Assembly (NCBI GenBank): GCA_035610365.1
Contig: CM069432.1
Coordinates: forward strand, 21,514,354 to 21,578,353
DNA: 64,000 bases
Direction of reading: 5' to 3'
From: Aquatica leii
Taxonomy: Eukaryota > Arthropoda > Insecta > Coleoptera > Lampyridae
Shown here in pieces: positions 48,458-60,169 of this stretch. Every line of letters begins with the position of its first letter. The first letter of the stretch is position 1. A model generated the notes under the pieces. It was not told the DNA's origin, did not search any database, and worked only from the letters and a program-made list of their open reading frames with translations. The position numbers and the translations under genes were made by a program.

Positions 48458-51149
48458 TGTTACGTGCAAAATTTTTATAACGTAATACCCTGTGTATTGA
48501 ATTAAAATTAGATTCCGGTTTTGACGCCCTTTGCCGATCTTTTCTTGTGACTGTCATTTTTTACGACGAAGTCGTTAAGCTGACAACTGCATAAAATGGC
48601 CTGTTTCGTGTAGAAACTGCAAGTTTTCTAATAACATCCTCTGTAATAGACATCAAATTGTGAATTCATTGCGTGTTTGCAGTAATTTATTCGTCACAGG
48701 GTAAAATATTTACATCCGTTTTGTTAGAATTCTTTTGTAATTTCTTTGTTAATTTGATAACCGTTCCGCCACGCTTTGGCCACATGTTTCTATTCAATAA
48801 AGAATAATGAGAGATTAATATCGATAGATACCTTTATGGGACGAGTATAACTCTATAAGGCCTACGTTTAAAACTAAAAAAAAAACGGAGTGTTACGGTC
48901 GAATTTTCTTTATGCACGCCTATGTTGCTACGGACGAAATTTTCTTTGCGCACGCCTATGTATTCCCAACGTGGAATTAATTTACGGTTTGGACGCCCCC
49001 TAACGATCGTTTCTACGCGCGACTGTCATTTACGACGAGTTCTTCAATTTGAAAACTAGAGAAAATGGCCGGTGAATGTGCGATTGAACGTTGTCTAAAC
49101 TTATCCACCGTCTTGGGGACCAATCTATAAGTGTATAACACGTATATTTCGTTTGCGTCGTCACCGGGTAAGATTATAACTCTCATTTAGTAAAACTCTG
49201 TTGTAATTTCTCGTAATCTGATAGCCGTTCCCACCACGTGCGAGCATTTCGTTCCTAATGGTTAATTGTTAATGAGGGATCCATTTCGAATAACAATTTC
49301 GTCAAATAAATATTCTCTGAGGCATACGACATATGGCAGTAACCGAATGTACCGAGTGTAACTAAAAGCTGTCGAGATTCTACTCAGGCAGCAGATACCT
49401 GTGTAATCACAGAAAAGGGGTATAACAGCATCCGATTTCGGGTTGTGTTATGTGTATACTTTAAAATTTAAGTAATGATTTTGTAGATTTGGATTTCGTG
49501 AGATATTAGGTTGACACGAATTGCGATTCAAATTCCTTGCAGGGTACGTGTCGAAGAAAATACTTTCTTCACACCAGGGGAAATTCCTGTGTTTGTGGTA
49601 AGTGCTTTTATATCTTTTCTTTCGTCGTCAACGAGGTTACTCACGAAACTTTCGCTCATAGTAATTTCGTACTGATTACCGTAATTGTAATACCATTTAG
49701 TTGGTAAATTTGCTTATACTACGTATGCTGTGTCCTACCCTTAATTATTGTGATAATTTAATGTTAATGTCATACTAATTATTTTTGTCTTATTGCCAGT
49801 AATGCCATATTCCTAATTATGTAAACGATATTTACTACGTACTATTCTGCGCTACTTAGTTCATTGGAATTTATTGATGTGATGTGTGCTGCCGATACTA
49901 CAGGCATTTAGTTAGAAAATTGCTGATGTACTTCTTAATCAAAGTGTACGTTAATTATTAATGTGAATCGTTACTCATTGTAGACTTTAAGGTTGGCGTA
50001 TAAGCCAAGTGTGATAGGTATTAATTCTACCTCGAATATATTAACAATCATATCTTCTATTATTATTCCAACGTTAAACCATTAAATCGATTATACTTGG
50101 TAGTCTTTCTTTTTCTCTTCCCTGCTCCTGTGATTATCGTTACCGACTAATTACTTTTGACTACTCGAACAGCTGAGTAGAGGAATTACGAACCTAACGT
50201 AGTGTTACAAGTTTTATACCGTCCTGTTCTGAGCAAAACAGAGAATTACTTTGGGATAAGCTCTGGCGCCCTGCAACATCCTTTCTGTATTTAGTGTGAA
50301 CCTCCCCTCTCTCCGAATATTGGGAGTTGGCCGTGCAGGTTCGTAAAACCACAAAAGCTTGTAACAGGAGATAAGAACTTTTCTTCGAGATCCTACTCAT
50401 GCGGCAAACACCTGCGAAACCAACTTTCATTGAATGTTTACAACAGCATTCGATAATCGGGTTCTGTTATGTGTACTTTCTTTTAGCAGTAATTAACAAT
50501 TTTGTAGATCTTGCTTTCGTGAGTCATTGTGTTGACACGATTTGCTATTCAAATTTATTCCAGACCCACTCACCGGGGAAAACGTTTTCTTCGATCAAGT
50601 AGGTACTGGATTGTGGGTAAGTTTATTTAATTATTTTGTCGCTGTCAGAAAAGTCACTCACGGAACTTTTATTTATGTTAATTACCGTAATTGCGATCAT
50701 TGTTTCAATACCATTAAGGTAGTTTCATTAATTATTTTTTGTGTATCGCATGCTGTGTACAAACGATATTTATTAAGAAATTTTCTTCGTTATTCACTTC
50801 GAGTCAACTTATGTATTGTGTGTTGAGGATACTTCTGGCGTTTATGGATTGAGAATTAGATATACTCTTGTTACTAATCTACGTTACTAAATTAAAGTTC
50901 TTATACTTGTTTAATCTTTCTTTTTTTGGTAACATACCTTTCTTTTTTATTGAGGTTACCCGAACATCAGAGTAACAAGGATTACGAACCTAAAAATTCG
51001 TTACGAGCTTGGACCGTCTGTCTTGATTGAGGCAGAAGTGTTAATTATAAAAGATTTGGCGCCCTTAATTATTATTCACTTGAACCTCTCCTACCTCCGA
51101 CTGTGTGAGTTGGCCGTGCAAGGTTCGTAAGACCTATAAGCTTTTAACA
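48458..51149 (-). mobile_element. Solo LTR, type A (copy 1), with a nested LTR
   Basis: On the plus strand it starts TGTTACGTGC and ends CTTTTAACA, flanked by ATAA on both sides (48454-48457 and 51150-51153). Without the nested LTR at 48891-50366 and one GGAG it is about 1.2 kb, the same as the other type A copy. It carries no coding sequence. The shared 3' terminal region is an ACAGGGTA-like box followed by GCACGTAACA. Confidence 0.9.
48891..50366 (-). mobile_element. Solo LTR, type B (copy 2), nested in the type A LTR
   Basis: On the plus strand it runs from TGTTACGGTC to GCTTGTAACA with GGAG duplicated at 48887-48890 and 50367-50370. Its sequence follows the type B copy at 19271-20623, including the C-like/A-like junction (here near 49405) and the doubled terminal unit (48897-48960). 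It is the youngest of three layers: LINE, then type A LTR, then type B LTR. Confidence 0.9.
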
Positions 51150-51869
51150 ATAAGTATGAAGTATAATAATAATAAAAATGATGCAGATATAGAAGTCGCC
51201 CAAAGGATAAAATCTGGACATAATGCGTTATATAATTACCAAGAAATTGTAAAAAGCAGAAAGATAAGCAAAAATATGATGCTAATAATATATAAATTAA
51301 CGATAAGGCCCGTAGTAACGTAAGCAAGATAGAGACCATCTGTCTAACTAATCATGACGAAAAGAAGATAAAGATTTTCGAAAGAAAAATAATACGAAAA
51401 TTTATGAGACCCAGGAAAAGAAGAAGAAAGAAATAGATGCAATATTGCAAAAACGAGACCATAACAAAAGTAATTAAAACTAAGAGGATGAAATGGTACG
51501 GACATATATAAAGAAAACCAAATTAAACGGTAATAAAGAAAATAATGAAATGGAACCCACCCAACAACGGACAGCGAGAAAGGCCTAAATTAGAATGGGA
51601 AGACCAGATTATAAACGACATAAAAAAAATGGAAATAACTCGAGTAAAAGAGAAGATACAGAATCGAAAAGAATGGCAAAAAATCACAGTAAAAACAACA
51701 TATTAGTCTATAAGAAACGAAGCGAGAATGCACAGCAGAGTGACGAACTGCTAGGCAAAAAAATACTCTGAAGAGCTCATTTGAGCGACTCAAATTCGAT
51801 AATAGAATGTCTGCGATGGCGCAATTTTTTTTGTGTTTTGTTGTTACTCGGTTCCTACACTTTTCAAAA

Positions 51870-54800
51870 CCCCTTACATGCTAATAAACTTATCACAGTC
51901 TATTCCTTTAAGTTGATTCCTGATTCTGTCTGTTATTAAGTTATTAATACGCTGCACAATTTCATAAGGGCCCACCCATTGCCTCTGCAGCTTTGGCAAC
52001 AAACTACGTCTCCTTTACGGAATATACAACCACACCATGTTGCCCGGTTGAAACCTACCGTTTTGTGCCTTGATGTAATATCTAGTCTTCATTCTGTCGC
52101 TGGCAACTTGTGTGTTTTTACAGACCGTTTCATATTCTTTGTCTACGGTCTTTATCAACTTGCTGACGTAGTCTTCTTCAGTGACTTCTTCTTCTGGTTT
52201 TGTCCAAATTAGAAGTCGCATGGCAATCGTATTTTGCGACCGAGCATGACTCAGGATGGTGTTTGGTCTATGCTTTCGTGAACAGATAATCAACAGTCAT
52301 TAAGAAAAGGTGCAAGCTCTGATCTCAATCTCTTTGGTGTCTAGACACTACTTTGGCTAAGTACTTTCCTATTGTTCGATTTATCCGTTCAACCATGCTA
52401 TCAGATTGAAGCGTCGTTCTCGTCTTCTTAATTCCCAACAGTTGGTAAACTTGTTGAAACAGCGGCGACTAAAAGTTACGGAATGTAATTCCAACGGAAC
52501 TACAAACCGGCAAAAAAACTTTAATTAAAACGTCTGCGACTGTGGCTGTTTCTTGATTGAGTATGGCGTAAGCCTCCGTTCATTTTCTAAAGTAATCAAT
52601 TAGTACCAAGATGTATTTGTTTCCCGAATCAGATTTGGGAACGGCCTTGCGATGTCAATCATTACTCTTTCTAAAGAATTTCCTAAGTCATAGTGTTTCA
52701 TTGGTGCTTTGCGCTTTTTTGTTGTTGTACCCTTTTCTGATGCGCAGACCATGCACTTACAGTACCATTATATGACGTCCTCTTTCACCTAGTAAAATCT
52801 TTTTTAAACTGTCCTTAATGTTTTCTTTACGCCAAAGTGTCTTCCTGGTGTACCAGCGTGCAGATTCTGTAACAGTTGTGACTTTCGGCTCTTTGACACT
52901 ACTAGCTGAAGTCTATTTTATGTGCGCTTAACAGTCTCTAGAAATCGTTTAAGAAGACTGTACGCTTTGAAGTTTTTGCTCAAAGCACTCATTTCTTCTC
53001 AGGTTGGTTTCCGGTTATTTGCTTCCCAATTCACTATTACTCTTATTTCTGGATCGTTTTCTTGTTTGCGACGCAACTGTTCAGGTTTCTACTCAACTAT
53101 CACTATCAACTATAACAGTTTTTCGGAGATATTCGGTATGTTCTTCAAGTCGCAAACAATGACTGCAGTCTGACCAACATGGCCTTTAGCATTTCAACGA
53201 CTGTTTCCGTCACGATGTTCTGTGTCATAGTCATACTCTTGCAGTCTCTTGATCCATCTTGCTACTTGCGCTTCCGGATTATGGAACTGCAATAGCCATT
53301 TTACAGCGGCGTGTTCCGTCCTTATTAAAAAGTTTCGTCCATTTAAATATTTTTAGAATTGTTCTACGGACTTAACGACTGCTAACAGTTCTCTCCTAGT
53401 CATGCAATAATTTCTTTCTGGCCGCACAAAATTTTAATAAAATACGCAATGATAATTTTCTTGTTCAGATTACTTGCATCGGTATCTAAAACAATTTTTT
53501 TTGCATAACTTAAAATTGGCGAACCGACTAAAGGCTTGTTTTAGGTGCACAGCTCAAGAAAACTGCAAACTTGATGTTTGGTTTTGGTCATGCTTACTTT
53601 GCTCGAACCTTGTTTGAGTCAGCTTTTACTTCATCTAGATGAGACGTGGTTAAAGTATTGCAATTTCTTAAATTTCTTAAATACATGGCACTTCTTTGGG
53701 CTCAGTTTTAGATTTGCCTCACGTTGTCGTTGGAACATTTTTTTCAATAACCTTCCAACCACAATCACGCCACCTAGATAAATCAAATACGTTTTCTAAG
53801 ACAGTCCTCGATAGATGGTCTCTATCAAACGAACGTTGTAGGTGCGTTACACAGATAAAGCTCACAGTGAACTGCCTTGGGTTCCAATTTTACCTGCCAG
53901 TAATCACCCTTTAAATCAAACGTAGAAAACCATTGGGATCCTCACAGTGTCTAAAGTGTCTTATATCCTCGATAAAAGGTAGCTGTCCTTTTTGGTCGCG
54001 TCGTTAAGCTGTCTGTAGTCTACTCAAAATTTTGTTGATCAGTCTTTACTAGCACTACTGGGGATGCCTATATACTATTTGAAAGTTTAATCACACCTTC
54101 TCTCTCTATATTCGTAATCATTTGTTTAGTTTCTTTTCGTTTTGCCAAAGGAAGTCGGCGTGTATGTTGTCTTAGCGACCGAGAGTCTCCGATATTAAGT
54201 TTGTGCTTTAGCACGTTAGTTTTTTCTTTGAAACTACTCTCCAACGCAAACATATCTTGATACCGCTGGATCAACATTTTGACTTTAGCAAGCTGGTCTT
54301 GGCTGAGGTTTTGGCATTTGGAGGTAAGAATGTCTAATGGATGTTGTAGGCATTTCTTCGGCGACGTAGCTCTACTAAAAATTCACGCATCTCATAGTTT
54401 GAGTTACTAACGTTGTTACAAGCTTTTGGTATTTTACGAACCTGCACGGCCAACTCACAATAGTCGGGGAGAGGGGGGGGGTTCACAGATAATACAGAAA
54501 ATATGCTTAAGGGCGCCAGAGCTTATCCAAAGTCACTTCTGTCCCGCTCAAGACAGACGGTATAAACTTGTAACACGATGTTAGGTTCGTAATCCTTATA
54601 CTCGGCTGTTCGAGCAGCCAACGTTTGTTATTAGATAACAACGATCCAAAGAGAAAGGTATGGTGTCATAAAAGAACAAGTAACCACAATAACAACTTTA
54701 ATCTAGAATCGTTGATGATTATCACAGGATATAAGAATTCTCATTACAGCAAGTCAGTAGTATCGGCAACACACAATACATAGGTAAATTACGTCGACAT

Positions 54801-55905
54801 GAATAGCAAGGAAAAGTTTATAGTAAATATCATTTGTATACAGCATGCGAGATACACGAAATAATGATAATAAGTACCGCATTAATATTACACTATCATA
54901 ATAATTATTGGTAGTACACAGCATACGTCACACACAATAAGCAAGAAAATTACTATCTAAATGGTAATCCAATAACGTTAATAAATACGGAATTAATATT
55001 CACAACAGTTTCGTGAGCGACCTTTCTGACAACGAATAAGATACATAAAATCACTTACCATAAACACAGGAACTTCCACTTGTGCGAAGAAAGCGCTTTC
55101 CCCGGCAAGCTATCCTGTAAACAAATTGAGTGGCAAATCGTGTCAAACTAATGCCTCACGAAATCCAGATCTACAAAAATCGTTACTTAAATTTTAAAGC
55201 AAGCACACATAACACAACCCGGTGGTCGAATGCTGTTGTACCCCTTGTCTGTGGTTTCATTAATTCTAACCGTAGGCCTTATAAATAGTTATAATCGTCC
55301 CATCAAAAAATATCTGTCGATGCTAATCCCTTGTACTTCGGTATCGACTAGAAATCATGGGCCAGATTGTGGAAGGAACGGCCGGTGACGATTCGAATAC
55401 CCCACGATCGCAACGAAGTCACAACTTTCCCTGGTAGACTTTAAATTACAACCAGAATACCCCTATTTAGGAGGTAGCACATGGCGCTAAACAAAAAGAC
55501 ATAAAAATTACCTTTAATCAAAGAAAGAACAAAAGCCACTTACTCTGCGTGGATTAACTCAGTTAATTAAGGAAACTTCTATTTTCCATCGTGTCCCTAC
55601 ACGTGGATGATTTGAGAAAACGATTTTTAATTCACGCAGACATAGGTTATAACATGCACGATGTTAAAGTCAAAATGCCGGTATCTCGCCGGATATCGCC
55701 TACTCAATACGAAGAGACCAACGAGCCCGATAGATGGCGTCGAGAAATATAAAAGTAATTTTTAATTAAACCAATATACAGGGTAATGCATTATTTAAAT
55801 TTATGCACGTAACAACGTGCATTGGCCTATCACGGTCTTCTCTGTCAACGTTACTGATTTGAGTTGACATTCAAGATCCTTACTGGAAAAACAAGTTAAC
55901 GTAAA
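51870..55905 (-). pseudogene. Antisense gypsy pol: RT, RNase H and integrase, split by a solo LTR
   Basis: Minus-strand reading from right to left: a linker and reverse-transcriptase start (LDILTSKCQNLSQDQLAKVK, QRYQDMFALESSFK, REGVIKLSNS), reverse-transcriptase core (WFSTFDLKGDYWQVKL near 53930, LCNAPTTF), RNase H (YCMTRRELLAVVKSVEQF near 53390), integrase core (VADVLIKVFLPV, SMVERINRTIGKYLA near 52400), and the integrase C terminus (NTQVASDRMKTRYY; FQPGNMVWLYIP; RQWVGPYEIVQRIN near 51960). Frame changes and stops are frequent. The upstream part continues past the LTR at 54414-55814 for only about 90 bases. No LTR of its own is seen. Confidence 0.85.
54414..55814 (+). mobile_element. Solo LTR, type C (copy 2)
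   Basis: It starts TGTTACAAGC and ends GCACGTAACA, flanked by ACGT on both sides (54410-54413 and 55815-55818). It aligns end to end with 5957-7352 and keeps the AAATATAAAAG box near its 3' end (about 55747). It splits the antisense gypsy pol pseudogene. Confidence 0.9.
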
Positions 55906-56847
55906 AAAATTTCTAAACTTTTTCTTTAAAACTGTTTTAGAGTTATTAAAAAATGTATATATTTTTATTATTTACTCATTAGGTAATAATGAAATATTGT
56001 TTACGTGCGTTAAAAAAAGTGCTATTTCACAACTTACTGTTATAGATAATAATGAAAGCGTATACAACCAGCATCAGTTGTAGAAAAAATCATTTATTCT
56101 TTTGCGTATTAGTAAAATTAGATTGACGCTTTTATAAAATCTATTAAGCTTAGAAAAACAACAAAATAAAAATAACGCAACGTTCTGTAGAATTATTGTT
56201 CGATTTTAGCGTAATACTAAAGTTCACATTAACAGGCGCTGTATGGGGTGTTTAAACTCTTTATTTACGTTTAAGATAACGTTAATTAAATTTTGTTATT
56301 AAATATCTGGAGAACTAATTATTATTTAAATAAAAGAATATACAAGGTGATTATTTTTAGAGCCTCGCTATTTGTATATCGGAAACGGTAAGAGATATAA
56401 AGTCGGTTAAGTAGGCAAAGTGGTATAATTTTATATCCTCCTTGCTATCCCATTGGCAAAACAAACGAATTTCTTTTTATTCGTTTTTTATTGTTATTTT
56501 CGAAAATAAATTGGTTAAGGCATGCGGCCTATAATTTTTATTTTTTTTTAAATTGATCGTTATGTGTTTATATAATTTTTAGAACTCTTGTCTTAGTAAT
56601 GCTAAATTTGTTAATAAATAATTTAAGTTTTTAGACTGCAGCTGTATTCTTACTTTAAAAAACAGTTATTGTTTTACCGTTTGTAACTAAGTCTTATTTT
56701 AAAAATGTTGATTAGGTCGTTTCAACAAAAACCTTATTAATCTAACTGATATATAACTAACAATGGCAATGACAAAGACAAAGAAACTACAAGATGCGAA
56801 AATCTAGGGTAAGCAATAAGTTGTTTAAATGCAGTTTTTAATCGTGT
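55906..56847. other. AT-rich stretch without recognisable genes
   Basis: No supported frame or repeat. Confidence 0.6.
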
Positions 56848-57389
56848 TGTTACAAGCTTATAAATCTTACGAACTTTGCACGACCAACTCACACAGTCGG
56901 AGATAGGGGAGGTTCAAGTAAATAATATTTAAAGGGCGTCAGATCTGTTATAAGTAAAACTTTTGTCTTGATCAAGATAGAAGGTCCAAGCTTGTAACGA
57001 ACTTTAGTTTCGTAATCCTTGTTACCCTCATGTTCGTGTAACCACAATAAAAGAAAAAGGTATGTTACCATAAAATAACGTAGAGTATTAACAACGAGCT
57101 CCAGAAATTTTGTGGTACATTCTAAATACAAAAGTTCCGGAAGTATCAGAAACACACAATACATAAGTTACATATCGGGTGTCAATGTTACCGTTGCCTA
57201 GGTAAGGAACGTAACGAGCGAGGTGGCGACGCTGGAGGTGGCGACGTTGGAAGTGGCGATGGTGGTGGCGACCGGTAAACGCGACACAAAAATAACAGAT
57301 CGGCGTGGTTTAAATAATATATTTAAAGAAATACATATATACACTGAATATAATACATATGACGTACTCAACGCGATTTAAGGTTTTAT

Positions 57390-58002
57390 CGTTTGGTGGT
57401 GATAAAATGTATTTGTAACATCGGTAGAAGTTGCGTAATAAGAAGTGGGATATGTTTGCTTATCTCTATGTTTAATCGGTCGGCCAGTTTCTTTTTTTTT
57501 TGTAGAAATTCGGCTGCGCCTTCTGAGGTCGTTTGTTTTCTGCCGTAGAATTGTGCAGTCAATTTACTTCTTATGGTAATGTTGTCGAATCCTTCTCGTA
57601 GCAGATCCGCGAATTCTTCGAACGTGTTTACAAAAGCTCGTATGTTTTCCACCACTTGGCGGCGTTGTCTTTTAAACACTTAGCCGTGATTTCTAGTTGT
57701 GCCGTTGGATTCGCGATCTCGTTGTCTTCGAAGTGCTTTTGTAAAGCGTCAATAAGTACTTTCGGGTTTTCAAGCGATTCGCCTTTGAATTGTGCTGGTT
57801 TTTCGTTATTAGCTAGTTTAGCCTTTATAAGAGCGAGTGCGCGTTTTGTATCTTCGTTGTTTTGTTGGGCGCCACTGGATGTATTGGACCCGGCATCCAG
57901 TCCGGAGGTTTTTGTGGATCTTGTTTCAGGCATCTTGCGCTGCGGTTGCTCGTCGGTAGATTGTCGTGGGTTGGAAGCGCGTTGCTTTCTAGTGAGCTCC
58001 AC
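57390..58002 (-). pseudogene. Retroelement gag, N-terminal part
   Basis: The minus strand reads a basic N terminus (ELTRKQRASNPRQS), a Ser/Gln-rich linker, and a retrotransposon gag core: LIDALQKHFEDNEIANPTAQ, ITAKCLKDNAAKWWK, FVNTFEEFADLLREGF, and EGAAEFLQKKKKLADRLN. Gag proteins of this family form the particle that packages element RNA. A frame change lies near 57650, at the AKWW block. The 5' end has no ATG in the expected place (the open frame begins at a GTG at 58000-58002). The C-terminal half with zinc knuckles is missing and the frame runs into the LTR. Confidence 0.75.
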
Positions 58003-58014
58003 GTGCTGGGCGCT
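57994..58014 (-). promoter_or_regulatory. Probable tRNA-Lys-type primer-binding site
   Basis: Immediately inside the 5' LTR (3 bases away on the minus strand) lies AGCGCCCAGCACGTGGAGC, close to the tRNA-Lys primer-site consensus GCGCCCAACGTGGGGC. This is the expected start point of minus-strand DNA synthesis and confirms the orientation of the element. Confidence 0.55.
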
Positions 58015-59259
58015 AATTGTTACCGTTGCCTAGGTAAGGAACGTAACGAGCGAGGTGGCGACGCTGGAGGTGGCGACGGTGGTGGCGACCCATAAACGCG
58101 ACACAAAAATAACAGATCGGTGTGGTTTAAATAATATATTTAAAGAAATACATATGTACACTGAATATAATACATATGACGTACTCAACGCGATTTAAGG
58201 TTTTATCGTTTGGTGGGCACCCAGACTTAGGTGTCCATTAATCGAAGGAGTCTTGCGAGCCAAACGACTATTGACTCTTGTAGTTCCATGGTTCGTTTAT
58301 AAAGCCTTAGTTACTGCCGGAGGCCACGAGATCGGAGGTGGAGGGCGCAGCGTGGTAGGGGTTCGGTAACATCGATAAGCGAAGAAAATTACACCTTAAA
58401 TAACTAAGGTTCACACCATGCGATATCACAGAAATAATTACTGAAAATACCTAAATGGTATTCAAACAAATATTATAATTGAGTAAGTTAAACAAGCTAA
58501 ATTCCGTGAGTGACCTCTTTTGACAGTGACAAAATAATTAAATAAAACTTACCCACAATCCAGTACTTGCCCGAAGAAAACGGATTCTTCTTTGAGTAGG
58601 CTTAAAATAATTATGAGTAGCAAATCGTGTCAACACAATGACTCAGAAAAGTAGAAAATTATAAAATTGTTAATACGAAAAGAAATTAGATATAAGAACC
58701 CGATGTATCGAACGCTGTTCCTCGCAATTAGTAAAAGGTGGGTATCGCAATCGACTGATGCATAAGAAGTAATCTCTCGGAAACAAATTCTTGTCGAGAC
58801 CTCGTTTTCAGTTTGGGCATAGGCTTTTCAGAATACTAATCGTTTCGTGAAGCTATTTGTCGATATTAATCCCTCATCGATCGATAATGCATCAAAACAT
58901 GTAGCCAGAATAGCGGAACGTGTTATCCAATTAAGAAGTAAATTACCAAAGAATTCTAAAAACTAACAGGAAAAGCTCACCTTGCGATAAATAACCTACT
59001 CGAAATGCGTTCTCAAATTAGATTTTTATATTCATTAACGCCGATTTTGCCAGATTCAGAATCATTTTTATCACAAGCACGATTTTAAGTAGTTAACGGT
59101 TTGACGTCTTGACAGGAAACGCAAGAAAACTACACTCGGCAGAGGGCGTCATAAACAGAAATCTAACTTGAAGGTAATGAATATACAGGGTAATACATCA
59201 GAAATTAATGCACGTAACAGTGTTTTTCATGGAAGCAAACGTCAAAATAAAAGTCAATT

Positions 59260-59790
59260 AGCAAGGATGGCATTTTCCAATAAAGGAAAACGCTGTATGC
59301 TGCGTATTTTTTATTCATCACACAGAAATTCTTTTGTAAGTGCACAAAGATACCTAGAGATCGTCAGTCTAATACTTTCCTATTTTGAACACCAATAGAG
59401 GACAATGCGAAACATTCGAGAAACCAAGAAGAAGTATAGAAGTAGACTGTCAGCAGAGAATTAAAAAAGTATTTTACAAGCTGTAAGGAAATAAATACAT
59501 GTCGCTGAATTTAAAAAAAAATATGTGTACATTTTCACAGATAAATGATAACGATCATGTGTCAATAAGAGGAGCAAGTGCAAATGTTAAGCAAACGTAT
59601 TATCAAATTGAAAATGCACAAACCGTACAAAATTTATTTGACCCATACATTAACACCCGGGAATAAAGAGCGTCGACTACAATTTTGTCAGTGGCTTCTT
59701 GATGAAAAGAAAAATGATCAAGATTTTAAAACAAAAATTATTTAGACAAATGAGTGGAAATTTGATATTAGTTAAGAACGCTACTGGACA
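59260..59790 (+). pseudogene. Mariner-like transposase, N-terminal half, decayed
   Basis: Across broken frames the plus strand reads FSNKGKRCMLRIFYSSHRNS and SAQRYLEIV (first helix-turn-helix region), a linker with SAEN and ILQAVRK, then HKPYKIY, LTPGNKERRLQFCQWLLDEK and a block ending NEWKF, where the first catalytic Asp would be expected (family TDEWKF). The catalytic Asp position reads Asn and a stop precedes it. Everything downstream is missing. The family resembles long-TIR mariner-type transposases. Confidence 0.75.
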
Positions 59791-59848
59791 GAAAGAATCC
59801 ACATTTGAATGCGCCTCAGTACCGGTTTGGTTTTAACATTTAAGTAGG

Positions 59849-60140
59849 TGTTAAGAATTGATTGTGTTCGCTGGTTTTCGTTCGCCGAAATATATGTACG
59901 GGTGTTTTGCCCCTTCTTATGTTGTAAGCGGCACGTACCCCCAGAGTTGCTCATGCTACCTTCGTAGTAGAAAGACATCAAGATTATTATGTTTTGAATA
60001 AATCTAATTCAAAGTTTATATATTTTATTTTGGTTTGTTGGCCACCTCAAAGTGCCAAGAAATTCGTTGAGCTGCTAGATGCTGCAAAATCTAGATTGAA
60101 AATAGTATGATTGCAGTTTACAAGAAGCAGTTCCTGCATC
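59849..60140 (+). repeat. Candidate 5' LTR of the BEL/Pao element (ends approximate)
   Basis: A TGTTAAGAATTGATTG start at about 59849, a GAATAAA signal near 59995, and a CTGCA end about ten bases before the primer-binding site fit a short LTR. The 3' LTR is outside the window, so neither end can be confirmed. Confidence 0.4.
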
Positions 60141-60150
60141 ATACGATACG

Positions 60151-60169
60151 TGGTCCTTCGAGCCGGATT
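60151..60169 (+). promoter_or_regulatory. Primer-binding site complementary to tRNA-Tyr 3' end
   Basis: TGGTCCTTCGAGCCGGAT is the reverse complement of the 3' end of insect tRNA-Tyr (ATCCGGCTCGAAGGA plus CCA). It lies about 570 bases upstream of the gag start, where minus-strand synthesis of the element would be primed. Confidence 0.8.

Larger units (their letters stand above)
47965..51720 (+). mobile_element. LINE reverse-transcriptase fragment split by a solo LTR
   Basis: The part before the LTR (47965-48457) reads KILTTIIQKRL, GEYQSGFRPGKSTIDAIYTL, FIDFKQ and IIAYADDLAVIASDKRS (catalytic YADD intact), with a deletion between FKQ and YADD and several frame changes. The part after (51154-51720) reads NDADIEVAQRIKSGHNALYN, MMLIIYKLTIRPVVT, IFERKIIRKFM, GQRERPKLEWEDQI and NRKEWQKI. 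The two halves belong together: the break falls between the YADD region and the C-terminal domain, and the interrupting LTR has a perfect target duplication. It is of the same broad type as the LINE at 30.9-35.6 kb. Confidence 0.85.
57186..58371 (-). mobile_element. Internally deleted LTR element containing only gag
   Basis: Direct repeats 57186-57399 and 58018-58217 are nearly identical (TGTTACCGTTGCCTAGGTAA and GGTGGCGACGCTGGAGGTGG). The right LTR continues to a GGTAACA end at 58371, giving 354 bases; the left one lacks its distal part. Flanks are TCAA (57182-57185) and TCGA (58372-58375), a likely 4-bp duplication with one change. On the minus strand a primer-binding site and gag follow the right (5') LTR, and gag then runs straight into the truncated 3' LTR. 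Protease, reverse transcriptase and integrase are absent. Confidence 0.85.
56848..59219 (+). mobile_element. Solo LTR, type A (copy 2), with a nested LTR element
   Basis: It starts TGTTACAAGC and ends GCACGTAACA, with GTGT duplicated at 56844-56847 and 59220-59223. Subtracting the nested element (57186-58371 and one 4-bp duplication) leaves about 1.18 kb. Its 5' half (CTTACGAACxTTGCAC, CACACAGTCGGAG) follows the type A LTR at 51149-50371 on the opposite strand. The terminal ACAGGGTAATA box is also seen in type C. Confidence 0.9.

Noticed and set aside
57656..58095. Plus-strand 125-codon frame, Ala/Ser/Cys-rich, and an overlapping 77-codon frame
   Set aside because: Both are antisense to the gag pseudogene and its LTR.
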